64,000 nucleotides of DNA from Paludisphaera rhizosphaerae (lineage in GTDB: Bacteria; Planctomycetota; Planctomycetia; Isosphaerales; Isosphaeraceae). Location: contig NZ_JAALCR010000026.1 in the NCBI RefSeq assembly GCF_011065895.1, forward strand, positions 1 through 64,000, in the 5' to 3' direction. The notes under the pieces were generated by a model. That model was not told where the DNA came from. It saw only the letters and a list, made by a program, of their open reading frames with translations, and made no database searches. Every line of letters starts with the position of its first letter. The stretch's first letter is position 1. The position numbers were made by a program, and so were the translations under genes. Positions 34,676 through 45,711 of this stretch are shown here, piece after piece.

Positions 34676-35575
34676 TCAAATCCGCCGAGCCAGGTCGCCT
34701 TTCAGTCTGAGGACGGCGACTTCCTTCGCCTTCGCTTCGACCTCCACCGTTACGTCGAGGCTTCGCCAGCAGTCGGGGAAGTCGGTCGTGTCGATGAAGT
34801 CGTGGTGGCGTTCGGGGCGGGCTCCGGTCCAGCCGTCGATGGGGCTGGAGATGTGCAGGAGCGGCTCGCGGTTCCAGGTGGCGAGGGCGGCCGTCGTGGC
34901 CTCCTCGACGGACAGGCCGTCGGGGCGGCAACGGTGGTGGTGGACGTCGTAGACGAGCGGCACTCCGGTTGAGCGACAGACGGGCAGCAGGTCGGCCGGG
35001 GTGAAGACGCGGTCGTCGTTCTCGACGGTCAGGCGCTCGCGGGCTCGGGGAGATAGGCGGTCCAGGGCCCTGGCGAAATCAGCCAGCGCAGTCGGCTTGT
35101 CGCCGAACGCCCCGCCGCCGTGGACGTTGATCACGTCGGCCCCAATCCATTCGGCGACCTCGGCCTGATACTCAAGCTCGCGCAGCGAGGAGTCCACCAC
35201 GTCCGCTCGCTTCGAGTTCAGGACGACGAACTGATCGGGATGGAAGCACGTCCGCAGGCCGTGGGCGCGGACGAAGTCGCCGCACTCCTTGAACCGGGCG
35301 ACGACCTGGTCGGAGTTCGGCAGGTCTTCCACGTTGTAACCCAGCAGCGGGTGCGTCTTCAGCGGCAGGATCTGGCTGTTGACCCGGAAGCAGCCGATCC
35401 CATTCGCCGCGCAATACGTCAAGGCCGAGCGCAAAGACCCGGCGTTCGCCAGGCCGATCGCGGAGAGCTTCGCCAGGCCGGCCGCGCGGTCCAGCTTGCC
35501 GAGCGAGGCGGCCGTGGTCGTGGAGAACTTGATGGGCTCGTTGAGAAAGACGCAGCAGAGGCCGAACCGGATCAC
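34676..35575 (-). CDS. uvsE: UV DNA damage endonuclease
   Basis: UVDE-family TIM-barrel nuclease that cuts 5-prime to UV photoproducts and other lesions, independent of UvrABC. The 299 residues begin I-R-F-G-L-C-C and keep the metal-ligand motifs: [30 protein letters not shown] and V-E-V-E-A-K-A-K-E. The longer open frame adds 80 Arg-rich residues read through the GH15 gene, so the GTG at 35575 is preferred; it overlaps the GH15 stop as GTGA. Co-translation with a glycoside hydrolase is unexpected. It converges on the small membrane gene. Confidence 0.93.
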   Translation of the reverse strand: MIRFGLCCVFLNEPIKFSTTTAASLGKLDRAAGLAKLSAIGLANAGSLRSALTYCAANGIGCFRVNSQILPLKTHPLLGYNVEDLPNSDQVVARFKECGDFVRAHGLRTCFHPDQFVVLNSKRADVVDSSLRELEYQAEVAEWIGADVINVHGGGAFGDKPTALADFARALDRLSPRARERLTVENDDRVFTPADLLPVCRSTGVPLVYDVHHHRCRPDGLSVEEATTAALATWNREPLLHISSPIDGWTGARPERHHDFIDTTDFPDCWRSLDVTVEVEAKAKEVAVLRLKGDLARRI

Positions 35576-37395
35576 GAGGACCGTCCTTCGTCGAGAGCGC
35601 GGTCGAGGTTGAACGCGGCGCTGATCAGCGACAGGTGGGTCAGCGCCTGGGGATAGTTGCCCAGGGCCTCGCCGGTCGCACCGGTCTCCTCGCCATAGAG
35701 GCCGAGATGATTGGCGTATCCGAGCATATGTTCGAACATCAGGCGGGCGTCTCGCAGGTACTTGGGATCGGCCTTCCCGGCCCGGGTCAGGGCCTCGACC
35801 ATCCAGAACGAGCACATATTGAAGGCGCCCTCTCGGCCGTCGAGCCCGTCGGGGCTCAACTCGGGGTCATAGCGGTAGACCAGGCTGTCGGATGACAGCC
35901 CCCCCTGCGCCAGCGGGCGGCGAATCGCCTCGACGGTCTTCAACAGCCGCGGGTCGGTCGGCGACAGGAAGAAGACCAACGGCATGATGAGGACCGAGGC
36001 GTCGAGCGCTTCGGCGCCGTACGCCTGGACGAACGAGCCCTGTTGATTGCTCCAGCCGTTCTTCATCACGTCCAGGTAGACCTCGTCGCGAGCCTTGATC
36101 CAGCGTTCGCGATCGGCGGGGAACGACCGCTTGTCAGCCAGTCGGATCGCCCGGTCGATGGCCACCCAGCACATGAGCTTGGAATAGACGTAATGCCGGC
36201 GGCCGCTGCGAGCCTCCCAGATTCCCTCGTCCTCGCGCTTCCAGTTGTCGCAGACGAAGTTCACGATCCGTTCAAGCTGGACCCACAGGTCGTAAGAGAT
36301 CGGCGCGCCATGCTTGTTGTAGAGGTAGACGGCGTCCAGCAACTCGCCGTACAGATCGAGCTGAAGCTGGCCGGCGGCGCCGTTGCCGATTCGGACGGGC
36401 TTCGAGCCGCAGTAGCCGTCCAGGTGGCTCAATTCCTCTTCTGGCAAGTCGTGTCGACCGTCGATGCCGTAGACGACCTGGAACGGGGCGTCGCCGCAGT
36501 CCTCATGGCAGCGAGCCTCGATCCAGTTCATAAACCGACCGGCTTCCTCCGTGAAGCCGATCCGCATTAAGCCGTAGAGCGTGAAGGCGGCGTCGCGGAT
36601 CCAGGTGAATCGATAATCCCAGTTCCGCTCACCGCCGATCTTTTCGGGAAGGCTGCACGTCGGCGCGGCGACGATCGCGCCGGTGGGTTCATAGGTCAGC
36701 AACTTCAGGGCCAGCGCGGAGCGCTCGACCATCTCGCGCCATCGCCCCTTGTAGGTGCAGTGCGACAGCCACGTCTGCCAGTAGGCGATCGTGGCGCGCA
36801 TGAGCTCCTCCGCCTCGTCATGACCGAAGGGGCCGTCGGAAGGTCGGCGAAGGGCGAAGGCGACCGTCTCGCCCGGCTTGAGAGTGAACACCGCGGCGAC
36901 GCCGTCGTCCTCGGGCGTCAGATCGATCGAGCCGACGAGTTCCAACTCCAGGCTGGGACCTTCGAACACGGCCCTGGCGCCGTCGATCCTCGTCTGGTGA
37001 CGCGTGCGGGCGTAGTCGAACGCCGGCCGACAATGGAGGCGGAATGGGGCCGAGCCTCGGATGACGTGGACCTTTCGCACGAGGAACGGCGCACCGGGGA
37101 CGTTGTGCAGGCCGACCGGCATGAAGTCGGTGATCTCGGCCACGCCTTTTTCGGAGAGGAAGCGCGTCACCAGGACGTTCGTGTCGGGCCAGTAGAGCTG
37201 CTTCCGGGTTGCATGCGGGCAGCTCGGGGCGATCCGGAACGATCCGCCCTTGTGCTCGTCGAGAATCGCGCCGAAGAGGCTCGGCGAGTCGAACCGTGGG
37301 TAACATAGCCAGTCGATCGACCCGTCCTGACCCACCAGGGCGGCCGTATGCAGGTCGCCGATCAGCCCGTATTCCTCAATTGGTCGATAGCCCAT
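35572..37395 (-). CDS. glycoside hydrolase family 15 protein (glucoamylase/trehalase-like)
   Basis: A 607-residue cytosolic enzyme without a signal peptide. The beta-sandwich N-terminal domain begins [12 protein letters not shown] and has [15 protein letters not shown]. The (alpha/alpha)6 domain from about residue 235 has [23 protein letters not shown], where the Glu is the usual acid. The length fits bacterial GH15 proteins, which include glucodextranases and trehalases. Substrate is not clear from sequence. It lies downstream of the glucan module on the same strand and overlaps uvsE. Confidence 0.93.
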   Translation of the reverse strand: MGYRPIEEYGLIGDLHTAALVGQDGSIDWLCYPRFDSPSLFGAILDEHKGGSFRIAPSCPHATRKQLYWPDTNVLVTRFLSEKGVAEITDFMPVGLHNVPGAPFLVRKVHVIRGSAPFRLHCRPAFDYARTRHQTRIDGARAVFEGPSLELELVGSIDLTPEDDGVAAVFTLKPGETVAFALRRPSDGPFGHDEAEELMRATIAYWQTWLSHCTYKGRWREMVERSALALKLLTYEPTGAIVAAPTCSLPEKIGGERNWDYRFTWIRDAAFTLYGLMRIGFTEEAGRFMNWIEARCHEDCGDAPFQVVYGIDGRHDLPEEELSHLDGYCGSKPVRIGNGAAGQLQLDLYGELLDAVYLYNKHGAPISYDLWVQLERIVNFVCDNWKREDEGIWEARSGRRHYVYSKLMCWVAIDRAIRLADKRSFPADRERWIKARDEVYLDVMKNGWSNQQGSFVQAYGAEALDASVLIMPLVFFLSPTDPRLLKTVEAIRRPLAQGGLSSDSLVYRYDPELSPDGLDGREGAFNMCSFWMVEALTRAGKADPKYLRDARLMFEHMLGYANHLGLYGEETGATGEALGNYPQALTHLSLISAAFNLDRALDEGRSS

Positions 37396-37474
37396 CGCGG
37401 CCCTGCCCTCCCCGGCGACGCGGAAGCGGAACGTCCGAGGAGGATGTCCGCAAACCGGGCGCCGGGGATCAAAC

Positions 37475-39586
37475 TCAGCGTGAAGCCGCCGTCAGGCTGA
37501 GGATCGTCAGGTCGAGCGGTTTCCCCTTCGAGCCCGGTCCGAACGTCAGGACGACTTCCTTGACCTGGGCCAGGCCGGGGGTGGCGGGGAGTTGGAATTT
37601 GACCTCGGCCTCGCTGGTTCCAGTCCGGGCCAGTTCGGCGGTGATCTCCGTGGGGATCATCCCGGAATGAGTGTTGGTCGCCGTCTTGGCCGGCTTGAGC
37701 GCGATCTTGACGACGCTCGCCTCCGACTTCAGTTGATACCGCAGCCGAAGCTCGACGCCCGAGAGGTCGAAACCCTCATCGCTCTTGGCGACGACGGCGA
37801 CGCCCGGATCGGCGATTCCCATGCTGCGAACGAAGAACCCTGCGCCGTCGCGGCCGGATTCGATCGGGTGGTCCTTGGAGTCCCAGGCGAAGGCCGAGGA
37901 GGAATCGTCGTGGAGCAGGCCGGCGGTAACCCCAGGGTGGAATAGATCGTCGAGCGCCGCGCCGAGACTCTTGGAGGCCAGGTACGACTTCATATGCTCC
38001 GACGCCGTTCCCAGAAGGCCCAGAATCAGCGAGAACGTATGGGCCGAGGTCTGGAACCGAATCGGCTCCTTGGTCGTCGTGCGATAGCCTTCCCAGGGGC
38101 CGTGCTCGGTTAGGAGTTCGTCGATCGTCGTCCAGTTGGCGGCCAGGAACGACTCGACGGCCGCGGGCGAGACGGAGTAGGCCGGGCCGATCGTGTAGAG
38201 CGAGGGGGCGTCGGTGATCCGAGGATCGGGCGAGACGGTCACGTCGGGGATGCCGATCGATCCGGTGTACTGCAATCCTCGGCCGCTGTACGACTCAGAG
38301 AGGAAGCCGGGGAGCTTGTTGCGGGTCGAGTAGTCGATCTCGACGGCGACGAAGTCCTCCAGCAGGCGCCGCCAACTCGGACGGTCGAGCTCGGTCATCG
38401 CCAGTTCGAAGCCCAGGCCCTGGAAGGCTGAGCCCTCCCACGGCGCCAGGACGTTCAGCGTCTTGCCGTCGACCGTCTGATAGGGCCGAAGCTTGAAGCC
38501 CAGGTTCTTGATCGCGTCGGTCGGCAGCCCGTAACGCAGGACGATGAACGTGGCCGGGCCGCGGAACTCGTTGACGAGGTAGTCGACGTGGCCGTCGACC
38601 CACTTCCCTTCCAGGTCGTTCCAGCCGAAGAGGCGGTTGTGGGTGGCGTCGCGGCCGAAGTAGAACTGGCCGGCGGCCGGGTCGTAGAGACGGGCGTAGC
38701 CGTCGCGCTGAAGTTCGAGGAACTGCTCCATCTTCTGGCGAAGCTCGACGACCTCGGGCATGTCGCGGACGTCGGCCCGCGAGAGGGCCCCGATGCAGCG
38801 GGCGACCGATGACGAGAGGTTGGCGTTGTCGACGAACACGGTCATCACGACTCGGTCGTCGAGCACGTCCATGATCTTCTGCTTCGTCTCATTGTCGCGG
38901 AACGGCTGCAATTCGCCGTCGAAGTGCGACCAGCCGTAGGTCTGCGTGCGGTTGACGGAGGCCTCCTGGCCGTCCTTGCGAGGGGTGATCCACCCCTTGG
39001 CGGCGAGCGCCTTCCAGGCCGCTTCGGCCTTCTCGGCCCCGAGGGCCGCGGCGAGCTTGCTCTTCTCCACTTCCCCGGTCAACGGTCCCAAACGCTTGCC
39101 GGTGGCCAGGTCGAGGAAGTTCCCCAGCAATCCGTCGGCGCTCAGGCGAGGATCGGCCTGGTCCTTCAACAGACTTCGGGTCTGCTGGTGGAGTTTCGCC
39201 AACGCGTCCTGACGCGAGAGGAAAGGAGCATCGCAGAGCCCGGCGGCGACGTTCGCGAGGATCTCCATCCCCTGCCCGATCGCCGTCAACTGTGTGAACG
39301 ACCGCAGGAAAAGACCCTTCGGCGGATCCTGATTCCAGCCCTCGAAGGGATAGCCCGATTCCGGGTCGAAGATGCGGTTGTCCGGGCCCAGATACTGGAG
39401 CGCGTTCGCCAGCAAGGCGCGGGCGTGGGGGTGCTCGGCCGGGACGGTGGGGAACCGGAACCCGGGGGAGACCTCCGGAGGCGGCGGGGCGGCCGAGGCC
39501 GCGCCGGCCAGGGCCAGCGACAGGCCGACGAGCGCGCGTTGGGGCGTCTTGAGGAGGGCGCCCAGCCAGTTCGCACGGATGATCAT
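37475..39586 (-). CDS. exported glycoside hydrolase-like protein (glycoamylase/GH144-like fold suspected)
   Basis: A 703-residue protein with a signal peptide (hydrophobic [14 protein letters not shown] then A-P-P-P-P, cleavage near residue 32). The body is helical and carries G-W-S-H-F-D-G-E near 215, N-R-L-F-G-W-N-D near 315, and [13 protein letters not shown] near 430 leading to [15 protein letters not shown]. That last block resembles the active-site region of the PF10091/GH144 type of (alpha/alpha)6 enzymes active on beta-1,2-glucans. A beta-sandwich-like domain forms the C-terminus (about 590-703). Its ATG overlaps the stop of the GH94 gene, so it likely works on the same glucan outside the inner membrane. 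Family call is tentative. Confidence 0.7.
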   Translation of the reverse strand: MIIRANWLGALLKTPQRALVGLSLALAGAASAAPPPPEVSPGFRFPTVPAEHPHARALLANALQYLGPDNRIFDPESGYPFEGWNQDPPKGLFLRSFTQLTAIGQGMEILANVAAGLCDAPFLSRQDALAKLHQQTRSLLKDQADPRLSADGLLGNFLDLATGKRLGPLTGEVEKSKLAAALGAEKAEAAWKALAAKGWITPRKDGQEASVNRTQTYGWSHFDGELQPFRDNETKQKIMDVLDDRVVMTVFVDNANLSSSVARCIGALSRADVRDMPEVVELRQKMEQFLELQRDGYARLYDPAAGQFYFGRDATHNRLFGWNDLEGKWVDGHVDYLVNEFRGPATFIVLRYGLPTDAIKNLGFKLRPYQTVDGKTLNVLAPWEGSAFQGLGFELAMTELDRPSWRRLLEDFVAVEIDYSTRNKLPGFLSESYSGRGLQYTGSIGIPDVTVSPDPRITDAPSLYTIGPAYSVSPAAVESFLAANWTTIDELLTEHGPWEGYRTTTKEPIRFQTSAHTFSLILGLLGTASEHMKSYLASKSLGAALDDLFHPGVTAGLLHDDSSSAFAWDSKDHPIESGRDGAGFFVRSMGIADPGVAVVAKSDEGFDLSGVELRLRYQLKSEASVVKIALKPAKTATNTHSGMIPTEITAELARTGTSEAEVKFQLPATPGLAQVKEVVLTFGPGSKGKPLDLTILSLTAASR

Positions 39587-42500
39587 CGTTCGATCCTCGA
39601 AGCGGCCGGCCGGTCCTCGGGAGCGCCGGGGCCGGTCGCGGCGAACGGGCTGCAGGAGACGTCACGCACGACGTGGACGGTTCCCAACTCCTCGGCGGCC
39701 TCGACGTCCGTCGGCTCGAAGGCGGTCCCGGCTGCGAGTCGCAGGCCGAGGACCGACTCCATCGCCTGGCGGAACATCCAGCCCGCCGCGCCGGTGTAGC
39801 CATTCCAGATCATACGGCCCGGATCGAACGTCGTCACCATGTCGGCCGCCTGCTTGTTGGGCTGGCCCCCGTAGATCTCGATCGTGGTCGGGTCTGAATG
39901 GAAGACGGCGGCGATCTTCTTCCAGAGGCGGAAGGCCGTTTCGGTATAAGCCTTCGCCGCCTCGATGTCGCCGCGTTTCGCGGCCTGCTCGGCCAGCACG
40001 CGAGCCGCGCCGACGAGCCACTGGACGCCGTGGCTGTACATGCCGTTCTCGCGAACCCCCTCGGGATACCAACTGCTGCGGCCGAGGTAGGGTTTCGTAT
40101 CCTCGCGCAGAGGGGGATACCCCAGGAGGATCGTGTCTTGCTGTTCCAGGACCTCCAGGGCGGTTTCGAAGACGATCCGGCCTCGGTCGGGGTCGATCCC
40201 CGACATCACGGCCCAGGCGGCGGTGAGGGCGTCGATCTCCCAGACGCCGCTCCCCTTCACGCCGATCTCCGTGCCGTCGTCGTGGATCGCCCGCAAGTAG
40301 CGGTCGCCTCGCCAGGTCTTCTGGATCGCCTCGTTCAGGGCGGCGAGTCGACGGGCATAGGATTCGGCTCGCGCCTTGCCGTCGCGGGCCTCGATCGCCG
40401 GGATGAACCGCTGGAGGATGTACGACAGGAAGAAGCCCAGCCAGACGCTCTCCCCCCTGCCCTCGCTGCCGATCTCATCCAGGCCGTCGTTCCAGTCGCC
40501 CGTGCCGATCAGAGGGATCCCGTGCGCCCCCATCCGTTTGTCGAGGACGAGGTTGATCGCGCGGAGGCAGTGGCGATAGACCGTGTCTGACCGCGTCGAT
40601 CGGATCGGGTCGAAGCCCATCCCGTGCTTGCCCCTCGGCAGGGGCTCGAAGGGCTGCTCCGATTCCAGATAGGGCGTCCGCTCGTCGAGGAGCGAGGCGT
40701 CTCCAGTGGCGTCGAGATAATCGGCAACGGCCCAGGCCAGCCAGAGGAGGTTGTCGGAGGCGTGCGACCTCCCCACAAAGCCCGTGCGGCCATCCTGGAG
40801 CCGGTGGAACCAGTGGACGACGTCCCCTTCGAGGAACTGCTGAGAGGCGTGCAGAATGATCTGCCGCCGCGCGATTTCCGGGTCGACCCAGATCAGGTTG
40901 ACCGAATCCTGCAACTGGTCGCGGAACCCATACGCGCCGCTGGCCTGGTAGAACCCCCGCCGCGACCAGATCCGCTCGGCGAGCGCCTGGTATTTCAGCC
41001 AGTCGAGGTAGGCGTCGAACTCCTGCGAATCCGAGTCGACCTGGACGGTCGCCGCGAGATTCAACCACCAGCGGCGGGTAGCCTCCAGGCCTTCTTCGAC
41101 GTCGGCCACGTCCTGATACTTCCGGATGACGGCCTCGGCCGAGGCCCGATCGTCGGCCTGGCCCAGCACGACGACGACCGTGTACGAGCCCCGCGCCGGG
41201 ACCTCGATCGTCGTCAGCAGGCCGGCGATGGGCCGGTCGTCGTCGATGTTCGTGTTCGGATCGCCCTGTTCGACGAGGAACGGACGACTCAGGCCGAGCC
41301 TTCCCTGACGGCCGAAGAACCGGCCACGGCGGGTCTCGAACCGCTCAACGTCTTCCGAGACGGCGACGAACGCCGGGCCGGTCCGGAACGTGTTGCGGGG
41401 GTTTTCGAAGAAGACGGCGTTGAGCGTCTTATCGATCCGTACCGCGAGCGTGCCGGCGAATTCGGGCTGGCCAGCCAGAACCATCTGGAAGTACGGGGCC
41501 ACGCGCAGCCGTCGCGGCGAGTCGGCGTTGTTCTTCACCATCAGGAGATAGACGCCGACTGGATCGTCGGGCGGGACGAAGGTGGTCAGCTCGGTTTCGA
41601 GAGTCCCCTTGCTCATCCGAAAGACGGCCGTACCGTCGACGCCGAACTCGGATTCCGTCGCCGCCTCGGGATCGTTCAGCGGGTGGTACGTCGGCGAGAA
41701 CCATTCGCCGGTCGCCGGGTCGTGGAGGTAGAACGCCTCCGACGGAACTTCCTTCGTCACGATGTCCGACCAGTCGGGCGTCAGTCGGTTCTGCTGGGCG
41801 TTGACGCTCGCCGACGTGTGCAATCCCCGATTCGTCACGACCATGATGTGGCCCAGTCCGTTCGACATCGTGTGGTCGAACGGTCGAGGCGTGAAGGGCG
41901 TGCGGACGAGGAGCTTCGAGCCGTCCTCGACGAATTCGCAGTAGGGCGACGGCGTTCCCTCGGGGATCTCGCCGTGACCGATCCGGTGCCGTTCTTTTCG
42001 CGTTCGAGCCGGGGGCCCCGAATTCGCGCCGGGGATCTCGAGATGCTTGGCGATCAGATCGGCCGTCTGGGCCTTGTCGGTCGCCAGGCCGATCAAAAAA
42101 CGGACCGAGACTTCCCCCCTCGGAGGCACGATCACATCCACGAGGAGGCTTCCGATGGGATCGAGCGTCGGATGCGCCGCTTCGTCTCGCGCGGGCGTGA
42201 AGTCGAGCGTCTCCAACGCCCGAGGCTGGTCCAGGGATCGAGCCCGGCCGATGAAGTCCATCCGAGACGTCAGGAACCCTTCGGGCTTGCGGTCGGTCGC
42301 CAGGAAGCCCATCGCCTTGGCGTGCTTGTCCCAGGCGAGGATCGCATGGAGCGCGTCGACGTACTCCAGCTCGGCGAACAGGCGGTTGTACTGCGTGTGG
42401 TTTCGATCGGCGTCGGCGCGGTTCAGAACCCACTCGATGTAGGGAACGAGTTTGACGGTGCGCAAGGAGTCGGTGGGGTTGCCGACGGTCAGCGTCCACA

Positions 42501-45500
42501 GTTCGACGGGGTCGCCGTCTTCCGGGAGGCTGACCTTCATCATCGTCCCCAGGTGAGAGGCCTCATGCCCCTTGCCGTGGTCCAGGGAGTCTCCGTGTCG
42601 CCGCCAGTCGGAGAGGTAGCTCCCGGCGAGGATCGAAGACGACTCGCCCCCCTCCACCAGGAAGAACTCGCGGCCGGCCGGGTCGAGCAGATCGTACGAA
42701 CGACGGCTCACGTCCTGATCTTTCAGCGGAGACCGCCCGATGACCGCGCCGTCCTCCCGGACTGTCAACTCGTAAGAGGCGTTGTGGAGCGAGAGCGTCG
42801 TCGGCGCCTTCACTCCCAACAGGCGGCGGACCAATCGGACGATCATGCAGACAGCAGCGCAGGCGAGGGCCGCCAGCGCCAGCAGCTTGAATTGTTCGCC
42901 GATCGGCCGCGCGGCGAGATCGCCCCAGAAGCTCCCCTCCTGGCTGATGATGGCCTGGGATGCGGTCCAGGCGTGGTCCCAGTCCGCGCCTCGAGGGATG
43001 TAGAACGGCAGGAGCAACGGCGCCCAGGTGGCGAATCGCTTGACGGCTTCCGGGATGCAGCGAGCCGTCGACGACGGCGCCAGGAAGCGGGCCAGCTTGC
43101 GCTCCCCGGCGTCGACGCCCAGGAAGCTCAGGTTGACGAGCGTCGCCACCCGAAGGCCCATGTGGTCCATCCAGATCAGGACCCGGACCGCGTCGTAGGC
43201 CAGAAGGTAAATGAACATCTGCAACGACCAGGCACGGAACGCCTCGGGCGTCTTCGTTAGCGACTCGAACGTCGCGACGACGGTCCGCAACGCGCCGTCC
43301 TGGTTGTACCAGGTCGGGTCGCCCATCGGTCGGAGGAACGAGTTGATGATCGGCGACATCCAGAGGCCCCACCGCGCCACCTGGATCGAATTTTCGCCCA
43401 GTTGCCGCAGCCCGGCCGCCGAGAACATCGCCCGGATCGGGGCGGTTTGCTTCTCGAAGCCGGCCGCCATGAAGGTCCGATTGAGCGCGAACAGCCAGGC
43501 GGCCGTCGACCAGGTCAGCACCCCGGCGAGCGCCTCGGCGAAGAGGAGGTCGGCCCCCCCCTGCACGGTTCCCAGCCTCATGAACCCCCATTTGCTTACG
43601 AGCGGATAGATCCCGAAATCCTCGGCCGGTCGTCCCACCGACGTGTACTTGAGGAACTTCGCGATCACGACCCCGACCTGGGTCGCATCAAGGTAAAACC
43701 CAATCGCCGCGCCGATGAGGCCGCCCAGCAAGACCCGCACGCCGTAGAACCGCAGGGCCTGCAAACCGCCCCGGCTCAGAGCCCCGCGGATCGAGTCGCG
43801 AACGGCGTCAACCCCCGCGTAAGCCGCGGCTCCAATGAGGAAGCCCAGGGCCGCGCGGTGCGACATCTCTCGGTCCTGCCAGGAACCCAGGAAGCCGAAG
43901 GCCAACCCAAAGCCGATGATCGCGCCCCGAGCCGTCAGCCAGGGGTCGCGATAGCTCCGCGCGAGTCGCTCGAAGAACGGCGGACTGCCGTCGAACGACT
44001 CGAAGATCGTCTTCACGAACGGGAAGGCGATCGCCCCCAGCAGAGCCGACCACGGCAGCGGATGCGCGTCGAACAGGCCGCGGAATCCAGGACGCGCGAC
44101 GAGCGTTGCGACGACGTACAGCAAGGTCATGAAGATCCCGCTGTAGATCATCCCCTTCTTCATCCCCTGCCACGGATGCGACCGCATCGAGGTCCCCGTC
44201 GGAGGCCGTCCGTTCACGGCGTCGATCGCCAGGCCCGTGCAGAGGTAGGCCTCGGCCCACAGGCCGGCCTGCGAGAAGATCGTCGCCAGCACGACGATCG
44301 GCAGGCGGAGGTCGGGCATCAGGCCGGCGAGGTTCGCCCCCGATCCCAGCGAGGCGATCCACGGTCCCGCCGCGACCGCGGCCGCCGCCGCCAGCATTGC
44401 CAGGAATCCGGCCGCCGATCGCGAAGCCTTCCCCGAGACCCATCCCAGGCCCTCGGCCAGCAGCACGTTGAACAGGAAGACGACCCCCGCACGCATCAGG
44501 TAGGCGGCGATCGCCGAGCTTCCCGCAAGGCCGTCGAGCAGCCCGCTCGGTTCCAGCAGCGTGAGCCCGCCGGCGACGAATGGCGTTCCCGCGATGAGAG
44601 CCGCTCCGGCCGCTCCCAGCCCCTTCCCCGTCGTCGACAGACGCACGACGTGGGCCAGGACGTACACCGCCAGCGTCACCGCCGCGCCCGTCTGACTCAG
44701 CCAGAGAATCTGCCGCCATTCCCCGGGCGGTTGGATCAGCGTCATGGGACTGGACGCCAACGCCAGCAGACCGGCGACAGCCGCGTGCCGCGCGGCCTCC
44801 CACGGGCTGGGCGTCCTGCCCGACAGCACGAGCGACCACCAGGCCCCGACCGCCGCTCCCCCTAGCGCGATCCAGGCCGCTCGCCAGCCGGCCGCCAGAG
44901 CGTCCAACTCGCCGATCCCATAAACCGCGGCGATCAAAGCAGCCGTCGCCGCCCAGCCCGCGCCCAGGGCGAGATCTCGCGCCACGGCCTTCGCGCCCGT
45001 CGTCCAGGTTTGACGGCCCTGGGCGTGCGTTCCCAGCCAGGGCCGCAGCGCCAGAGCGATCATCGCGGCCGCCAGAGCCGCCAGCGCGACGGAGCCAAGC
45101 CTGGCGAATGGATTGAAGCTGAGTTCGCGTAACTGGCTCATGGGCTGAAACCGAACGTCGAAGCTGATCTTGCCGACGACGGGGTCTGGCGAGCCGGGGC
45201 GGCGTTTCACGGCCAGAACGACTTCTTGGAGATTTCCGACGGTGCGGGAATCGAAAAGATGTTCGGCGGTCGTCCATCCCGGCCGAAGCGTGATGGGCAG
45301 ACGCTGAACTCCGGCGGAACCCTTGATTTCCAAAGTCGTTTCGACTTCGGCGATTTCTTCGGAAGTGCTGGGTTCGACGAGGATTTCGACGATTGAGGAA
45401 CGTTCATCGACGGGGGTTTCGCGAAATTCTTTCGCAAAGACACCTACAGTCGCGTCGGAATGGACCGTATACTCCAGACGCGACACGTTTCCGCCGGCGG

Positions 45501-45711
45501 CCGGCTCGAACGTCCGAGTCACGGTCCCCTGCGCGAGCCCCACGTTGAACGTACCTTGTTGACCAGCATTCCCGAGGGACGTCGTCCCGGGGATTTCGAC
45601 GTCGGCGAAGCCGGCGGTCGAGACGCCGAGGATGACGACGGCCCACTGAGTCGCCGCCGCGAACGCCACGCGCCGGGGGCGGCCGGGCCGGATCCTTCCT
45701 CGCTCGCACAT
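39583..45711 (-). CDS. GH94 (GT36) phosphorylase-type domain fused to a large membrane region
   Basis: A 2042-residue protein. It has a signal sequence (about 14-36), an extracytoplasmic beta-rich domain (about 37-205), a dozen or so transmembrane segments (about 210-960) and a soluble part with two GT36/GH94 beta-supersandwich modules (from about 970 and 1280). The C-terminal (alpha/alpha)6 barrel carries G-D-W-N-D-G near 1740, where the Asp is the GH94 catalytic acid. Cyclic beta-1,2-glucan synthases (NdvB/Cgs) combine GT84, membrane helices and GH94. Here no GT84 Q-x-x-R-W glycosyltransferase domain is visible in the membrane part, so the enzyme may trim or rearrange rather than polymerise. 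First gene of the glucan module, divergent from the respiratory operon. Confidence 0.85.
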   Translation of the reverse strand: MCERGRIRPGRPRRVAFAAATQWAVVILGVSTAGFADVEIPGTTSLGNAGQQGTFNVGLAQGTVTRTFEPAAGGNVSRLEYTVHSDATVGVFAKEFRETPVDERSSIVEILVEPSTSEEIAEVETTLEIKGSAGVQRLPITLRPGWTTAEHLFDSRTVGNLQEVVLAVKRRPGSPDPVVGKISFDVRFQPMSQLRELSFNPFARLGSVALAALAAAMIALALRPWLGTHAQGRQTWTTGAKAVARDLALGAGWAATAALIAAVYGIGELDALAAGWRAAWIALGGAAVGAWWSLVLSGRTPSPWEAARHAAVAGLLALASSPMTLIQPPGEWRQILWLSQTGAAVTLAVYVLAHVVRLSTTGKGLGAAGAALIAGTPFVAGGLTLLEPSGLLDGLAGSSAIAAYLMRAGVVFLFNVLLAEGLGWVSGKASRSAAGFLAMLAAAAAVAAGPWIASLGSGANLAGLMPDLRLPIVVLATIFSQAGLWAEAYLCTGLAIDAVNGRPPTGTSMRSHPWQGMKKGMIYSGIFMTLLYVVATLVARPGFRGLFDAHPLPWSALLGAIAFPFVKTIFESFDGSPPFFERLARSYRDPWLTARGAIIGFGLAFGFLGSWQDREMSHRAALGFLIGAAAYAGVDAVRDSIRGALSRGGLQALRFYGVRVLLGGLIGAAIGFYLDATQVGVVIAKFLKYTSVGRPAEDFGIYPLVSKWGFMRLGTVQGGADLLFAEALAGVLTWSTAAWLFALNRTFMAAGFEKQTAPIRAMFSAAGLRQLGENSIQVARWGLWMSPIINSFLRPMGDPTWYNQDGALRTVVATFESLTKTPEAFRAWSLQMFIYLLAYDAVRVLIWMDHMGLRVATLVNLSFLGVDAGERKLARFLAPSSTARCIPEAVKRFATWAPLLLPFYIPRGADWDHAWTASQAIISQEGSFWGDLAARPIGEQFKLLALAALACAAVCMIVRLVRRLLGVKAPTTLSLHNASYELTVREDGAVIGRSPLKDQDVSRRSYDLLDPAGREFFLVEGGESSSILAGSYLSDWRRHGDSLDHGKGHEASHLGTMMKVSLPEDGDPVELWTLTVGNPTDSLRTVKLVPYIEWVLNRADADRNHTQYNRLFAELEYVDALHAILAWDKHAKAMGFLATDRKPEGFLTSRMDFIGRARSLDQPRALETLDFTPARDEAAHPTLDPIGSLLVDVIVPPRGEVSVRFLIGLATDKAQTADLIAKHLEIPGANSGPPARTRKERHRIGHGEIPEGTPSPYCEFVEDGSKLLVRTPFTPRPFDHTMSNGLGHIMVVTNRGLHTSASVNAQQNRLTPDWSDIVTKEVPSEAFYLHDPATGEWFSPTYHPLNDPEAATESEFGVDGTAVFRMSKGTLETELTTFVPPDDPVGVYLLMVKNNADSPRRLRVAPYFQMVLAGQPEFAGTLAVRIDKTLNAVFFENPRNTFRTGPAFVAVSEDVERFETRRGRFFGRQGRLGLSRPFLVEQGDPNTNIDDDRPIAGLLTTIEVPARGSYTVVVVLGQADDRASAEAVIRKYQDVADVEEGLEATRRWWLNLAATVQVDSDSQEFDAYLDWLKYQALAERIWSRRGFYQASGAYGFRDQLQDSVNLIWVDPEIARRQIILHASQQFLEGDVVHWFHRLQDGRTGFVGRSHASDNLLWLAWAVADYLDATGDASLLDERTPYLESEQPFEPLPRGKHGMGFDPIRSTRSDTVYRHCLRAINLVLDKRMGAHGIPLIGTGDWNDGLDEIGSEGRGESVWLGFFLSYILQRFIPAIEARDGKARAESYARRLAALNEAIQKTWRGDRYLRAIHDDGTEIGVKGSGVWEIDALTAAWAVMSGIDPDRGRIVFETALEVLEQQDTILLGYPPLREDTKPYLGRSSWYPEGVRENGMYSHGVQWLVGAARVLAEQAAKRGDIEAAKAYTETAFRLWKKIAAVFHSDPTTIEIYGGQPNKQAADMVTTFDPGRMIWNGYTGAAGWMFRQAMESVLGLRLAAGTAFEPTDVEAAEELGTVHVVRDVSCSPFAATGPGAPEDRPAASRIER

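Noticed and set aside
40624-43260. 878-residue plus-strand open frame opposite the GH94 gene
   Set aside because: Arg/Asp-rich antisense artefact of GC-rich codons; the GH94 protein is clear on the other strand.
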